Assembly (NCBI GenBank): GCA_017551675.1
Contig: JAFZLC010000033.1
Coordinates: forward strand, 1 to 64,000
Source: Paludibacteraceae bacterium
GTDB taxonomy: Bacteria > Bacteroidota > Bacteroidia > Bacteroidales > Paludibacteraceae
Reading direction: 5' to 3'
Length of the DNA: 64,000 nt
The notes beneath the pieces were generated by a model. It was not told where the DNA came from, did not search any database, and saw nothing but the letters and a program-made list of their open reading frames with translations. Position numbers and translations under genes: made by a program. Positions 26,460 to 36,446 of this stretch are shown here, in pieces; position 1 is the stretch's first letter, and the number at the start of each line of letters is the position of its first letter.

Positions 26460-29051
26460 ATGAATTTCGAGAATTTTACAATTAAAAGTCAAGAGGTCAT
26501 CGACGAGGCTGTGAAGATTGCGGATAGCAAGAATCAGCAGATTGTCGAACCTGAACACTTGCTCAAAGGCGTCTTGAAGGTGGGGGAGAACATCACACAG
26601 TTCTTGATGAACAAGATGGGTGTGAATGTAAGAATGGTTGATGCTGCGTTGGACAAAACGATTGATAGTTTTCCGAAAGTTCGGGGAAAAGTAGACCATT
26701 ACATGTCTAACACAACAAAAGAGGTGTTGGATCAAGCATTAAGCCTATCTCAAGCCGATGGTGATCAGTTTGTCTCTATGGAGTACATTCTGTTGTCACT
26801 ATTGTTGACGTCGAGTAAGGTGTCTACGCTATTAAAAGATGCGGGGATGACGGAAGAAGCCCTTCGTCAGTCTATTCAAGAGATGCGAAAGGGTAGTAAG
26901 GTGACGGACTCTTCTGCGGAAGAGAGTTATGATTCACTGAACAGGTTTGCCATCAATTTGAATGAGCGGGCACGTTCAGGTAAGTTGGATCCTGTGATAG
27001 GCAGGGATGAAGAGATACGAAGAGTACTTCAAATCTTAAGTAGACGTACGAAGAATAACCCGATACTGATTGGAGAACCGGGAACAGGTAAGACGGCTAT
27101 TGCAGAAGGTTTGGCACAACGTATTGTCAGAGGTGATGTGCCTGAGAATCTAAAGAGTAAACAGATTTACTCGTTGGATATGGGTGCGATCATTGCAGGA
27201 GCCAAATACAAAGGAGAGTTTGAGGAGCGATTGAAATCAGTGGTGAATGAGGTGATTAAAGCCGATGGCGAAATTATCTTGTTCATTGATGAGATTCACA
27301 CATTGGTAGGAGCTGGTAAAAGTGATGGAGCCATGGATGCGGCTAATATTCTGAAACCAGCCTTGGCAAGAGGTGAACTTCGTTCCATCGGTGCTACGAC
27401 TTTGGATGAGTATCAGAAATATTTTGAAAAAGATAAAGCATTGGAGCGTAGGTTCCAGGTAGTGATGGTGGATGAACCGAATGAATCGGATTCCATCTCT
27501 ATCCTACGTGGCGTGAAGGAGAAATATGAGAATCACCATCAGGTTCGTATCAAGGATGAGGCGATTATAGCAGCTGTGCAATTGTCAACTCGTTATATCA
27601 CCGACCGATTCTTGCCAGATAAGGCAATTGACCTTATTGATGAGGCAGCCTCTAAGTTGCGTTTGGAGATTAATTCCGTTCCGGAGGAGTTGGATTCAAA
27701 GGAGCGTGAGATCATGCAGTTGGAGATTGAACGAGAGGCCATCAAGCGAGAGAACGATACGGAGAAGATGGAAAAGTTGGGTAAAGAGATAGCCAACTTG
27801 AAGGAGGAGACCCAAAGGATACGTGCTAAATGGACGGCGGAGAAATCGTTGATTGATGAACAACAGCAGTTGAAAATCAAGATCGAGGATCTTCGTTTCC
27901 AAGCAGAACGTGCCGAACGAGAAGGCGACTATGAAAAGGTGGCTGAGATTCGATACGGACGTATCAAAGAGGCAGAAGATAAAATTGAGGAGATAAAGAA
28001 GAAACTTTCTGAAATTCAGACGAATAGTCCATTGGTAAAGGAGGAGGTCGATGCAGATGATATCGCAGAGGTAGTCTCAAAATGGACTGGTATCCCAGTC
28101 TCAAAGATGTTGCAGAGTGAAAAGGAGAAACTGCTTCATTTGGAGGATGAGTTACATAAACGTGTGATTGGACAGGAAGATGCCATAGCAGCTGTTTCAG
28201 ATGCCGTTCGTCGTAGTCGTGCCGGACTGCAAGATCCAAAGCGACCTATCGGTTCGTTCATCTTCTTAGGAACTACTGGTGTCGGTAAGACAGAGTTGGC
28301 TAAGGCTTTGGCTGAGTTCTTGTTTGATGATGAGAATATGATCACTCGTATAGATATGTCTGAGTATCAAGAGAAATTCTCTGTGACTCGATTGATCGGA
28401 TCACCTCCAGGATATGTTGGTTATGATGAAGGTGGACAATTGACGGAGGCCATTCGTAGGAAACCTTATTCCGTTGTCTTGTTTGATGAGATAGAGAAAG
28501 CCCATCCAGATGTCTTCAATACCTTATTGCAAGTGTTGGACGATGGACGATTGACTGATAATAAGGGACGTGTGGTTAATTTCAAAAACACAATCATCAT
28601 CATGACTTCCAACTTGGGTTCAGACTTGATACGTGAGAAGTTTGAAAAACTGACGGCTAATAACAGAGAAGAGATCATAGAAGAGTCTAAGAAGACGGTT
28701 CTCGACATGCTGAAACAAACAATCCGTCCAGAGTTTTTGAACCGAATTGATGAGATCATCATGTTTGCTCCATTGACGAAGAGTGAGACGAGACAGATCG
28801 TTGATTTACAAATCAATTCAGTCTATAAGATGTTGAAGGAGAATGGAGTAGAGTTGCGTGTAACAGATGATGCACGTGATTTTATTGCTACGGAGGGTTA
28901 TGATCCTCAGTTTGGTGCAAGACCAGTGAAACGAGTTATTCAGAAACGCTTGTTGAATGATCTCTCAAAAGCATTGTTGGCACAGACGGTAGATCGTAGT
29001 AAGCCGATTGTTGTAGAGAAGAAAGGTGATGGATTGACGTTCCAAAACTGA
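26460..29051 (+). CDS. clpB: ATP-dependent chaperone ClpB
   Basis: Hexameric disaggregase working with DnaK. 863 residues from ATG 26460, the usual family length; the 41 codons upstream to 26337 are not part of ClpB homologues and are probably leader. Order: Clp-N repeats ([16 protein letters not shown]), NBD1 with GEPGTGKT and LFIDEIHTL, the long middle coiled coil with alternating Glu/Arg (~390-520) and NBD2 with GTTGVGKT and [13 protein letters not shown], then the C-terminal D2-small domain ([16 protein letters not shown]). Single-gene unit with its own terminator. Confidence 0.96.
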   Translation: MNFENFTIKSQEVIDEAVKIADSKNQQIVEPEHLLKGVLKVGENITQFLMNKMGVNVRMVDAALDKTIDSFPKVRGKVDHYMSNTTKEVLDQALSLSQADGDQFVSMEYILLSLLLTSSKVSTLLKDAGMTEEALRQSIQEMRKGSKVTDSSAEESYDSLNRFAINLNERARSGKLDPVIGRDEEIRRVLQILSRRTKNNPILIGEPGTGKTAIAEGLAQRIVRGDVPENLKSKQIYSLDMGAIIAGAKYKGEFEERLKSVVNEVIKADGEIILFIDEIHTLVGAGKSDGAMDAANILKPALARGELRSIGATTLDEYQKYFEKDKALERRFQVVMVDEPNESDSISILRGVKEKYENHHQVRIKDEAIIAAVQLSTRYITDRFLPDKAIDLIDEAASKLRLEINSVPEELDSKEREIMQLEIEREAIKRENDTEKMEKLGKEIANLKEETQRIRAKWTAEKSLIDEQQQLKIKIEDLRFQAERAEREGDYEKVAEIRYGRIKEAEDKIEEIKKKLSEIQTNSPLVKEEVDADDIAEVVSKWTGIPVSKMLQSEKEKLLHLEDELHKRVIGQEDAIAAVSDAVRRSRAGLQDPKRPIGSFIFLGTTGVGKTELAKALAEFLFDDENMITRIDMSEYQEKFSVTRLIGSPPGYVGYDEGGQLTEAIRRKPYSVVLFDEIEKAHPDVFNTLLQVLDDGRLTDNKGRVVNFKNTIIIMTSNLGSDLIREKFEKLTANNREEIIEESKKTVLDMLKQTIRPEFLNRIDEIIMFAPLTKSETRQIVDLQINSVYKMLKENGVELRVTDDARDFIATEGYDPQFGARPVKRVIQKRLLNDLSKALLAQTVDRSKPIVVEKKGDGLTFQN

Positions 29052-29115
29052 TGATTAATGAGAAGGACAGATAATGCCAAAATTAGGACATAAAAAGGTG
29101 TATAAACCAAATAGA

Positions 29116-29160
29116 AAAATGGGCGAGGAGGATGAATCCCTCTTCGCCCATTTGCTTTTT
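29116..29160 (+). terminator. Terminator after clpB
   Basis: Long stem AAATGGGCGA...TCGCCCATTT with inner GAGG/CCTC, followed by a T-rich run. Confidence 0.85.
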
Positions 29161-29211
29161 CTCTTTTCTCAATTTGAATGTGAAAAAATGTATAAATATA
29201 CTGTTATTCAT

Positions 29212-29242
29212 TTTGCTTTTGTTTGAAAAAAGATTATATTTG
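29212..29242 (+). promoter_or_regulatory. Promoter of nhaD
   Basis: TTTG (29212-29215), 19 bases, TATATTTG (29235-29242): consensus spacing and sequence. ATG follows at 29296. Confidence 0.8.
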
Positions 29243-29295
29243 CGTCGTTTTTCGTTGAAGAAACGATATTTAGAATCGAATTTTTTGATAGTTTA

Positions 29296-30681
29296 ATGGA
29301 AATATTAATGATTATTCTGTTCCTTGTCGGATACGCAAGTATCGCAATGGAACATACTTTAAAGGTAAACAAGGCAGCCACTGCGTTGCTGTTATGTGCA
29401 TTATTGTGGACGGTATATATCCTAAAAGCCGATTCTGTATTAACTCAGTTTTCAAGTCATGAAGAGGTGGTCTCTTTTGTGACAGGAAATCAAATCATCG
29501 AACATTTGGGAGATGTAGCGTCAACGCTGTTCTTCTTGATGGGAGCGATGACCATTGTGGAGTTGATTGACGCCCACGGAGGTTTCTCCATTATCACAAA
29601 TAAGATTACAACGAGAAAGAAGAAGAAACTGCTATGGATGTTAGCAGTTATTACATTCTTTATGTCTGCCATATTGGATAATCTGACAACAACCATTGTA
29701 ATGGTGATGTTGTTGAGAAAGCTTATCAGCAATTACAAGGAGCGTTGGTTGTTTGCTTGCGTGATTGTCATTGCAGCCAATTCGGGAGGTGCCTTCTCTC
29801 CAATTGGAGATGTTACCACGATTATGTTGTGGGTGAAGGGTAATGTGACAACAGAAGGTTTGTTACCAAACTTGATACTTCCATCCATTATTTCAATGGT
29901 TTTGCCTGTGTTTATCGCAGGACGATTCTTGAAAGGTGAATTGCCAGAAAGAACAGAGGTGGTAAGCACAAGCGGTTTCGACCATGTGTGTGCTGCTGAT
30001 ATTATTACGCATAAAGAACAAAAACTTATTTTCTTAATGGGCGTGGGTGCTTTGATTTTTGTTCCTATATTTAAATCTATTACCCATTTGCCTCCATTCA
30101 TCGGCGTTTTGTTAGGACTCGGTGTTCTATGGATCTATACGGAGATTTTATATCATCGTAAAAAACATATTCCAGAGTCATCAAAAGCGCGTATTTCAGT
30201 AGTGCTTTCACGAGTTGATTTCACGACCATATTGTTCTTCCTTGGTATTTTGATGGCAGTTTCTGCATTACAGTGTGCAGGCATATTGAAAGAATTGTCA
30301 CTCTTCTTGGATAATCATGTAGGTAATGTATATGTTATTGATGTGATTATTGGTGCGTTGTCATCTATCGTTGATAATGTTCCGTTGGTGGCAGGATCCA
30401 TGGGAATGTATGAAGTAGCATCAGCGGCAGACATTGCAGCTAATCCAGATTTGGCACTTTACGCAACAGACGGAGTGTTCTGGTTGTTCCTAGCTTACTG
30501 TGCTGGAGTTGGAGGATCTATGTTAATCATTGGTTCCGCTGCAGGTGTTGTGGTGATGGGATTGGAAAAGGTGCCATTCGGATGGTATCTTAAAAACATC
30601 TCATTGCTAGCCTTGGTGGGATATTTGGCGGGAGCACTCTTCTTCGTTTTACAGGAGGAGGTAATCCGTCCGTTGTTATGA
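29296..30681 (+). CDS. nhaD: Na+/H+ antiporter NhaD
   Basis: Inner-membrane antiporter of the ion transporter (IT) superfamily. 461 residues, about 11-13 hydrophobic segments, with the polar signatures FFMSAILDNLTTTIVMVML, ANSGGAFSPIGDVTTIMLW and the repeat-two counterpart IIGALSSIVDNVPLVAGSMG, each carrying the Asp/Asn and Ser/Thr residues expected of ion sites in two inverted repeats. The role would be sodium export and pH control. Single-gene unit between a promoter and a terminator. Confidence 0.93.
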   Translation: MEILMIILFLVGYASIAMEHTLKVNKAATALLLCALLWTVYILKADSVLTQFSSHEEVVSFVTGNQIIEHLGDVASTLFFLMGAMTIVELIDAHGGFSIITNKITTRKKKKLLWMLAVITFFMSAILDNLTTTIVMVMLLRKLISNYKERWLFACVIVIAANSGGAFSPIGDVTTIMLWVKGNVTTEGLLPNLILPSIISMVLPVFIAGRFLKGELPERTEVVSTSGFDHVCAADIITHKEQKLIFLMGVGALIFVPIFKSITHLPPFIGVLLGLGVLWIYTEILYHRKKHIPESSKARISVVLSRVDFTTILFFLGILMAVSALQCAGILKELSLFLDNHVGNVYVIDVIIGALSSIVDNVPLVAGSMGMYEVASAADIAANPDLALYATDGVFWLFLAYCAGVGGSMLIIGSAAGVVVMGLEKVPFGWYLKNISLLALVGYLAGALFFVLQEEVIRPLL

Positions 30682-30730
30682 CCATTAATTGGTATCTAAA
30701 TTTTCCATAATTGTAATTTTTAAGTTGTTG

Positions 30731-30773
30731 GACTGCCCGGGCTTCGTGGTGAAGCTTGGGTAGTTTGTTTTTT
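30731..30773 (+). terminator. Terminator after nhaD
   Basis: Stem with arms CTGCCC-GGCTTC and GAAGC-GGGTAG, loop GTGGT, followed by T-rich sequence. Confidence 0.7.
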
Positions 30774-30816
30774 ATATTGTTGTTTGTTTGCTAATGAAAA
30801 TAATTTGCTTGACTTC

Positions 30817-30847
30817 TTTGGGAATAATTTAATCATTTGTATATTTG
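30817..30847 (+). promoter_or_regulatory. Promoter of the serpin pair
   Basis: TTTG (30817-30820), 19 bases, TATATTTG (30840-30847). The predicted leader begins with GGTGAGTGACG and is about 120 bases long. Confidence 0.8.
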
Positions 30848-30974
30848 CAAGGTGAGTGACGTTTTTTAGAGGCAATGATTCGATATAATCGACAAGATTG
30901 GGTGCCTGATTTAGCAGGATAAGATGAAAAACCAACATCCGAACTATCATAAAACTATAGGGGGGTGATATTAC

Positions 30975-32393
30975 ATGATAATAAGATTTAAGCTTATGAA
31001 TAAGAAACAGTTTATCGCAGGATTATTATGCTGTTCATTTGTTGCTACAGCATTTGCCGTTACGCCAAACAATATGCAAATTTGGCTGAAGGACGGAGGA
31101 CAACAGGTGTTTGACATCAGTGAGGTGGACAGTGTCACTTTTGGTGAGGCTCAACAACCTGAGTACAGACCTCTCATGGAAAACACAATGATTCCTGTTT
31201 TCAGTAAACCCAACCCACTCGTTATCTCAGAACAAGAATTGCCGTATGTAAAAGCTACTAACGAGTTTGGAACGAAATGCTATGCAGAAATACGAAAATC
31301 ATCCAAATCAGGTGTTAATTTCTTCTCTCCAATCAGTCTTAACATTGCTTTAGGTCTCTGTGCAAACGGAGCAGACGGAATTGGAGCAAATGAGATTACC
31401 AAGGCATTGGGCTTCAGATCGGATAATGCCATAGATGATATGAACAATTTCTTTAAGAAAATCACACTTTCCCTCTATTCCAATGTTGATAGTGTGACTG
31501 TTCGTACAGCTAATGCATTGTGGCTCAACGAGAATAGTATTGTCAATATGGATTTTGTGAAGACGGCGCAGGAGAAATATTTTGCGACGGTTAGACACCT
31601 CGACTTCAAAAATGATCCTTCGGGTTCGAAGGATACCATAGATCACTGGGCGGCACTTATGACCAATAATTGTATCGACAAATTGAATGTTAAAATTAAT
31701 GAATTTACACGGTTTGTCATCAACAATGCATGTTATTTCAAAGGTAGTTGGGTGAAAAAATTCACTCCAATAGGGAAAATCTTGTTTAATGGAATGAATG
31801 ACCAAAAAGATTCTACATACTTTATGAGGGTTGCCGATGAGTATTTTGAGTATTATGAAACAGATGATTATCAGGTAGTCAAATTAGATTATGGTATTTC
31901 AGAAGATAAGCCTGCTTCTAGTCAATATCAACCATATACTCCAAGCAACAGTTCCTATAGTATGATTGTTCTATTGCCGCGTATCAAAACAGATTTGGAT
32001 AGTGTTCTTCCTACTGTTCGGTGGGATTCCATTCCTTTTGAACCGGTGAAAGGAGTCATTTATATGCCTAAATTCAAAGCTGCAGGAGGTTATCCCTTGA
32101 AGGAGATATTGAATAAATTTAATATTGAACAAATTTTTAATACGTGTCCTAATGTTGTATATCGTGAACCTATCTATGTATCAGAAGTGCAACAGGACTT
32201 TTTCATCAATGTGGATGAGGATGGTACAGAAGCGGCTGCCGTTACTTCCATAATAGGGGTCGCAGGGGGTGTCGCCATTAAATCATTCGACATGTATTGC
32301 AATAGACCTTTTGTCTTTGCTATTCGCGAGAACAAATCAGGACTTCTGTTGTTTATCGGTGAGTATGATTCGGTTCCTGTGTCGAAAGAATGA
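30975..32393 (+). CDS. Secreted serpin (first of a tandem pair)
   Basis: 472 residues. ATG 30975 is chosen because GGGGGTGAT, close to the full anti-Shine-Dalgarno complement GGAGGTGAT, lies six to eight bases upstream; this is the strongest ribosome site seen in the window. An inner ATG at 30996 is the alternative. A signal peptide (cleavage after ATAFA) is followed by a short MQIWLKDGGQ...VDSVTFG module common in Bacteroidales secreted proteins, then a full serpin fold (FFSPISLNIALGL, NNACYFKGSW). The reactive-loop hinge GTEAAAVTS is of the inhibitory type. Targets are probably host or microbial serine/cysteine proteases. Confidence 0.93.
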   Translation: MIIRFKLMNKKQFIAGLLCCSFVATAFAVTPNNMQIWLKDGGQQVFDISEVDSVTFGEAQQPEYRPLMENTMIPVFSKPNPLVISEQELPYVKATNEFGTKCYAEIRKSSKSGVNFFSPISLNIALGLCANGADGIGANEITKALGFRSDNAIDDMNNFFKKITLSLYSNVDSVTVRTANALWLNENSIVNMDFVKTAQEKYFATVRHLDFKNDPSGSKDTIDHWAALMTNNCIDKLNVKINEFTRFVINNACYFKGSWVKKFTPIGKILFNGMNDQKDSTYFMRVADEYFEYYETDDYQVVKLDYGISEDKPASSQYQPYTPSNSSYSMIVLLPRIKTDLDSVLPTVRWDSIPFEPVKGVIYMPKFKAAGGYPLKEILNKFNIEQIFNTCPNVVYREPIYVSEVQQDFFINVDEDGTEAAAVTSIIGVAGGVAIKSFDMYCNRPFVFAIRENKSGLLLFIGEYDSVPVSKE

Positions 32394-32431
32394 GTTAAAA
32401 AAATGTATTATAAACATATAATAGGAAAATT

Positions 32432-33817
32432 ATGAAAAAGAAAAATTTACTTTTAGGCTTTATGGCGTTATCGTTAGGTGCCATTACGGCAACTGGAGAG
32501 CCTTATGATATGCAAGTCTGGCTAAAAAATGGAGACCAAAAGTCTTTTGATGTTAGTCAGGTGGATAGTGTTACCTTTGGTACGTCTCAACAACCTGGGT
32601 ATGATCATCTAACGATGAATACGTTGCCTCCGACGTTTGAACAACCCAATCCGCTGGTGGTGAGTGCGCAGGAACAAGAACTTATACGAGCTAACAATGA
32701 GTTTGCTACAAAATGTTATTCGATAGTACGTCAAATGCCAGACCCTAAAAACCCTGATAGCATGAGAGCTGTTCATTTCTATTCGCCAATAAGCCTTGGT
32801 TTTGCCTTGGGACTCTGTGCCAATGGTGCTACAGACAAAGGAGCGCAGGAGATAGCAGATGCATTAGGATTCAAATCCTTGTCAGAGATGAATGATTTCT
32901 ATCAGAAATTGTATCTCTCCATCAATTCAAATGTTGATAGCGTAGATATTCGTACTGCAAATGCGTTGTGGATAAATGAAGGTACGAGAGCTTATGAAGA
33001 TTTCGTGGAAACATCGAAGGAGAAGTATTATGCAACTGTCAGACACCTTGATTTCACACATAATCCAAGCGGAGCGACAGATACAATAAATCATTGGGCA
33101 GCACTGATGACCAACAATCGAATTAAAAAACTTTCGATAGAGATTTCTGAAATAACACGTCTTATTATCAACAATGCTTGCTATTTCAAGGCAAAATGGA
33201 AACATCCATTTACCTCTTATTATAATACTATGACATTCAATGGCGCATATGGCAAAACAAACAGGACGGATGCTATGTACATTGATTATTGTTATATGGA
33301 GTGTGCAAGTACAGACCTGTATCAAGCAGTTAAACTTGATTATGCGGACAAAGAAGCTGATTGGGAAGATACGACAGGCACGAGTCCCTACAGCATGATT
33401 GTCGTATTACCAACTGTGGGACATGACCTAGATGAAGTATTGCCTACTATAAAATGGGATTCCTTGCCATTAAAATATCAGACGTGTGAAATCGTTATGC
33501 CTAAATTTGAAAGTAAAGATAGCTACTCGTTGGCGGGTGCTTTAAATGAATTGAATATTCAGGACATCTTTTCTTCCTATCCAAAGGCAATATATGGCGA
33601 CGCAGTGATTTCTCAGGTTACTCAGGATTATTTCTTAAAAGTAGACGAAATTGGTACGGAAGCTGCAGTTGTTACTTCAATTGGAGTTGATACGGGATGG
33701 GCTCCAACGCCAGAACTCAAGATGCTATGTGACCGTCCGTTCGCTTTCGTTATCCGCGAGAATAGCACGGGATTGATCCTCTTCATGGGTGAGTATGATT
33801 TTGTACCCAAAAAATAG
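32432..33817 (+). CDS. Secreted serpin (second of a tandem pair)
   Basis: 461 residues, same architecture as its neighbour: signal peptide, MQVWLKNGDQ...VDSVTFG module, serpin fold (FYSPISLGFALGL, NNACYFKAKW). The hinge GTEAAVVTS is inhibitory-type, but the rest of the reactive loop (GVDTGWAPTPE) is unlike the first serpin's (GVAGGVAIKS) although both loops have the same length from hinge to RPF. The gene begins 38 bases after the first with no promoter visible between, so both share one transcript. The pair clearly arose by duplication. Confidence 0.93.
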   Translation: MKKKNLLLGFMALSLGAITATGEPYDMQVWLKNGDQKSFDVSQVDSVTFGTSQQPGYDHLTMNTLPPTFEQPNPLVVSAQEQELIRANNEFATKCYSIVRQMPDPKNPDSMRAVHFYSPISLGFALGLCANGATDKGAQEIADALGFKSLSEMNDFYQKLYLSINSNVDSVDIRTANALWINEGTRAYEDFVETSKEKYYATVRHLDFTHNPSGATDTINHWAALMTNNRIKKLSIEISEITRLIINNACYFKAKWKHPFTSYYNTMTFNGAYGKTNRTDAMYIDYCYMECASTDLYQAVKLDYADKEADWEDTTGTSPYSMIVVLPTVGHDLDEVLPTIKWDSLPLKYQTCEIVMPKFESKDSYSLAGALNELNIQDIFSSYPKAIYGDAVISQVTQDYFLKVDEIGTEAAVVTSIGVDTGWAPTPELKMLCDRPFAFVIRENSTGLILFMGEYDFVPKK

Positions 33818-33848
33818 AGTAAACTAAAGTGTGATTGATTCAATAAAA

Positions 33849-33900
33849 GGGAGCAAGTGCTGAAGTGTCGTTTATCTTCGTTTCTTCAGCACTTGCTCCC
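33849..33900 (+). terminator. Long perfect hairpin after the serpin pair
   Basis: Two 17-base arms (GGGAGCAAGTGCTGAAG at 33849-33865 and its exact complement at 33884-33900) around an 18-base loop. No T-run follows, so it may block or stabilise transcripts rather than act as a classic terminator. The right arm overlaps the -33 region of the next promoter. Confidence 0.6.
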
Positions 33901-33923
33901 TATCACATTATTTATTATCTTTG
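33892..33923 (+). promoter_or_regulatory. Promoter of the Ig-like lipoprotein unit
   Basis: CTTG (33892-33895), 20 bases, TATCTTTG (33916-33923), about 20 bases before ATG 33943. This excludes the longer open frame starting at 33865. Confidence 0.65.
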
Positions 33924-33942
33924 CGCTATAAACATTGATAAT

Positions 33943-35793
33943 ATGAATCTTTCAAAATACGTCCTTCATTTTTTTGTTCTTGCTGTTATTCTTGGCGGTT
34001 GCGCCAATATGGCTCAAGGTCCAACAGGAGGGAAAAAAGATATAAAATCTCCCGTTCTTTTGAAAAGTACCCCTGCCCAAAATGCAAGAAACGTTAAAGA
34101 GAAACGTATTGAGATAGATTTCGATGAATACATTCAGGTTAATCAGCCCTCTCAGAATTTGGTGGTGTCACCTCCGCAAAAATCTGCCCCTATCGCTAAA
34201 GCAATAGGTAAAAAAATGGTGGTTCAGTTGAAAGACTCTTTGCTCCCGAACACAACCTATACATTAGATTTCAAAAATTGTATTGGCGATTATACAGAAA
34301 ATAATCTGGTCAAAGACTTTTGTTATTCATTTTCAACGGGAGAGATCCTTGATACACTTGTCATTTCTGGTACGGTCTTAAATGCACAAGACCTTCTTCC
34401 ATTGGAAAACATTTGTGTGGGTATCTATTCTAAGGATGTGGATTCCCTTTTCACAACAACTCGTTTTGAACGTATTGGAAAAACAGATGCGAGCGGACGA
34501 TTTAGCATTAAAGGTGTTGCAGGTAAACGATATAAGATTTATGCCCTCGAGGATTTAAACAACAATTATTATTATGACCAAGTGGGAGAAGGTGTTGCCC
34601 TTCAGGAAATGGAACTTCCTATACCTACTGTTGATATATCTTACCGACATGACACTACTTATAAAGATTCTGCCACAATAGATACTATCATCACAAAGAA
34701 AGTGATGAAATATGCTCCAGACAGTTTTATACTTCGATTGTTCCATAAAGAGGTCAAATTGCAGGAGTTTAATAAGATAGAGAGAAGTGATAGAAAATAT
34801 TTCACCCTCTACTTTAAGAAGGCGGAGAATTCCATTCCGAAAATCACCCCTGTCAATTTTACGCCAAAGGGATCTTGGTATATGGCAGAATCTAATAAAG
34901 CAACGGATACCATTACTTATTGGATTACCGACTCTGCAGTCTACAACAGAGACTCACTGACCATTGCAACCAACTACCTCATTACAGATTCTGCGGAAAA
35001 TCTTGTTCCTCATGCGGATACTTTGATCGCAGGTCTGACAGCCAGATATATAAAAGAGGAGGCGGAAAAAGCAAAAGAGGAGGCTGCCCAAATCAAAAAA
35101 TATGAAAGGAGAGGGAAGGTGAGACCACGAACCAACGTTATACGTATGACAAACCAGAATGGTTCCATCGAGATTACCGACTCTCTGATCATTTGGTGGA
35201 AATACCCACTTTCTACAATCAAAGCGGAGAATGTTCATTTGAGTTATACGAAAGATTCAACGAAAGTGCCGATGAACTTTAAAATTAAGAGGTTGGATAA
35301 TCAACGATCTTTCTTTGTGGATGCAGAACTCTTGCCGGGTGTCAATTATACATTAACACTTGATTCGGCTGCCGCGTTTGATTATTATGGCAATCATAAT
35401 AACAAAGATTCGCTTATGTTCAGAAAAAGAACAGAAGATGAATATGGTAACATCAAATTAAAACTTTCTCAACAGGATGAATCCAGCATTGTGCAGATTA
35501 TCAATGCATCAGGAACTGTCATAATGGAAAAGAAAGCACTAAATGGAACTGTAGAGTTTCAAAATGTGACACCAGGCACCTACTATGCGAAATTGATTGA
35601 AGATAAAAATAACAATGGTAAATGGGATACAGGTGTTTTCAAAGAGAAAAAACAACCTGAAAATGTTTACTATTTCTCAAAGCCTTTGAAAATTAGGGCA
35701 GGTTGGAGTGTGGAAGAAGATTGGGATGTGAAAAAAGAAACCATCGACAAACAAAGACCAGGTGGTCTGCAAGCTCCTAAAAAGAAAAAATAG
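33943..35793 (+). CDS. Ig-like domain lipoprotein
   Basis: 616 residues from ATG 33943, where a lipoprotein signal ends in ILGGC (Cys20). The N-terminal ~35-140 region (SPVLLKSTPAQNARNV...LPNTTYTLDF) is a Big_5-like bacterial Ig domain seen in many Bacteroidetes surface lipoproteins. A prealbumin-like domain follows (VGIYSKD...DASGRFSIKGVAGKRYKIYALEDLNNN), and a second copy of the LEDLNNN/IEDKNNNGKWD type lies near the C-terminus, suggesting calcium binding. An alanine/lysine-rich helical stretch sits near 395. Role probably cell-surface structural. The WbqC-like gene starts three bases after its stop. Confidence 0.75.
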   Translation: MNLSKYVLHFFVLAVILGGCANMAQGPTGGKKDIKSPVLLKSTPAQNARNVKEKRIEIDFDEYIQVNQPSQNLVVSPPQKSAPIAKAIGKKMVVQLKDSLLPNTTYTLDFKNCIGDYTENNLVKDFCYSFSTGEILDTLVISGTVLNAQDLLPLENICVGIYSKDVDSLFTTTRFERIGKTDASGRFSIKGVAGKRYKIYALEDLNNNYYYDQVGEGVALQEMELPIPTVDISYRHDTTYKDSATIDTIITKKVMKYAPDSFILRLFHKEVKLQEFNKIERSDRKYFTLYFKKAENSIPKITPVNFTPKGSWYMAESNKATDTITYWITDSAVYNRDSLTIATNYLITDSAENLVPHADTLIAGLTARYIKEEAEKAKEEAAQIKKYERRGKVRPRTNVIRMTNQNGSIEITDSLIIWWKYPLSTIKAENVHLSYTKDSTKVPMNFKIKRLDNQRSFFVDAELLPGVNYTLTLDSAAAFDYYGNHNNKDSLMFRKRTEDEYGNIKLKLSQQDESSIVQIINASGTVIMEKKALNGTVEFQNVTPGTYYAKLIEDKNNNGKWDTGVFKEKKQPENVYYFSKPLKIRAGWSVEEDWDVKKETIDKQRPGGLQAPKKKK

Positions 35794-35796
35794 CAC

Positions 35797-36408
35797 ATGA
35801 GCCAGACAGTTTTATTATCCAGTGCCTATTTGGCTCCTATTGAATATTATCAGGCAATAGCTCAAAATGATGAAGCCATCATTGAACAATACGACCATTT
35901 TGAGAAACAGACCTATAGAAACAGATGTCGCATTCTCACATGTAATCAGGTGATGGATCTCGTTGTGCCAATTATTCGTCCTAAAGAGCGTGTTCCTTTC
36001 AAAGAGATAAAAATATCTTACACGGAGAAATGGCAGCAAACACACTGGCGTGCTATTGAATCGGCTTATAATAAATCACCTTTCTTCGAATACTATAAAG
36101 AGGACTATGAGCCTTTCTTTTCAAAAAAATATGATTATCTAATCGACTTGAATCAGGGATTGCTGGAAACAACAATGCAATTGATTCACCTATATACATC
36201 CCTTTCGCTTTCTAAAACTTATCAAAAGGTGGAAGAGTTGGTTGGAATTACGGATATGAGAAGAAGTTTCCATCCCAAACAAATTCATACGGAAACAAAC
36301 AAACCATACTATCAGGTGTTCGATCAAAAGTTTGGTTTTCAGCCACATCTGAGTATTATTGACCTGCTATTTAACATGGGACCCGAAACAATCTTGTATC
36401 TCAAATAA
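35797..36408 (+). CDS. WbqC-like family protein
   Basis: 203 residues matching WbqC-like proteins: LLSSAYLAPIEYYQAIA at the start, then EKQTYRNRCRIL, IKISYTEKWQQTHWRAIESAYNKSPFFEYY and a C-terminal SIIDLLFNMGPET. Some relatives lie in O-antigen clusters, but the activity is not established. It is probably cotranscribed with the lipoprotein upstream. Confidence 0.8.
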   Translation: MSQTVLLSSAYLAPIEYYQAIAQNDEAIIEQYDHFEKQTYRNRCRILTCNQVMDLVVPIIRPKERVPFKEIKISYTEKWQQTHWRAIESAYNKSPFFEYYKEDYEPFFSKKYDYLIDLNQGLLETTMQLIHLYTSLSLSKTYQKVEELVGITDMRRSFHPKQIHTETNKPYYQVFDQKFGFQPHLSIIDLLFNMGPETILYLK

Positions 36409-36429
36409 GTCGGCTATTAACATTTTTTA

Positions 36430-36437
36430 TATCTTTG
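36430..36437 (+). promoter_or_regulatory. -7 box of the acyltransferase-radC unit
   Basis: TATCTTTG, ten bases ahead of the GTGAGTTCTATAA leader element; no clear -33 TTTG. Confidence 0.6.
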
Positions 36438-36446
36438 CACTTTGAA

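Noticed and set aside
29073-29226. Small ORF starting MPKLGHKKVYKP downstream of clpB
   Set aside because: It runs through the clpB terminator hairpin and the following AT-rich promoter region, and has no ribosome site.
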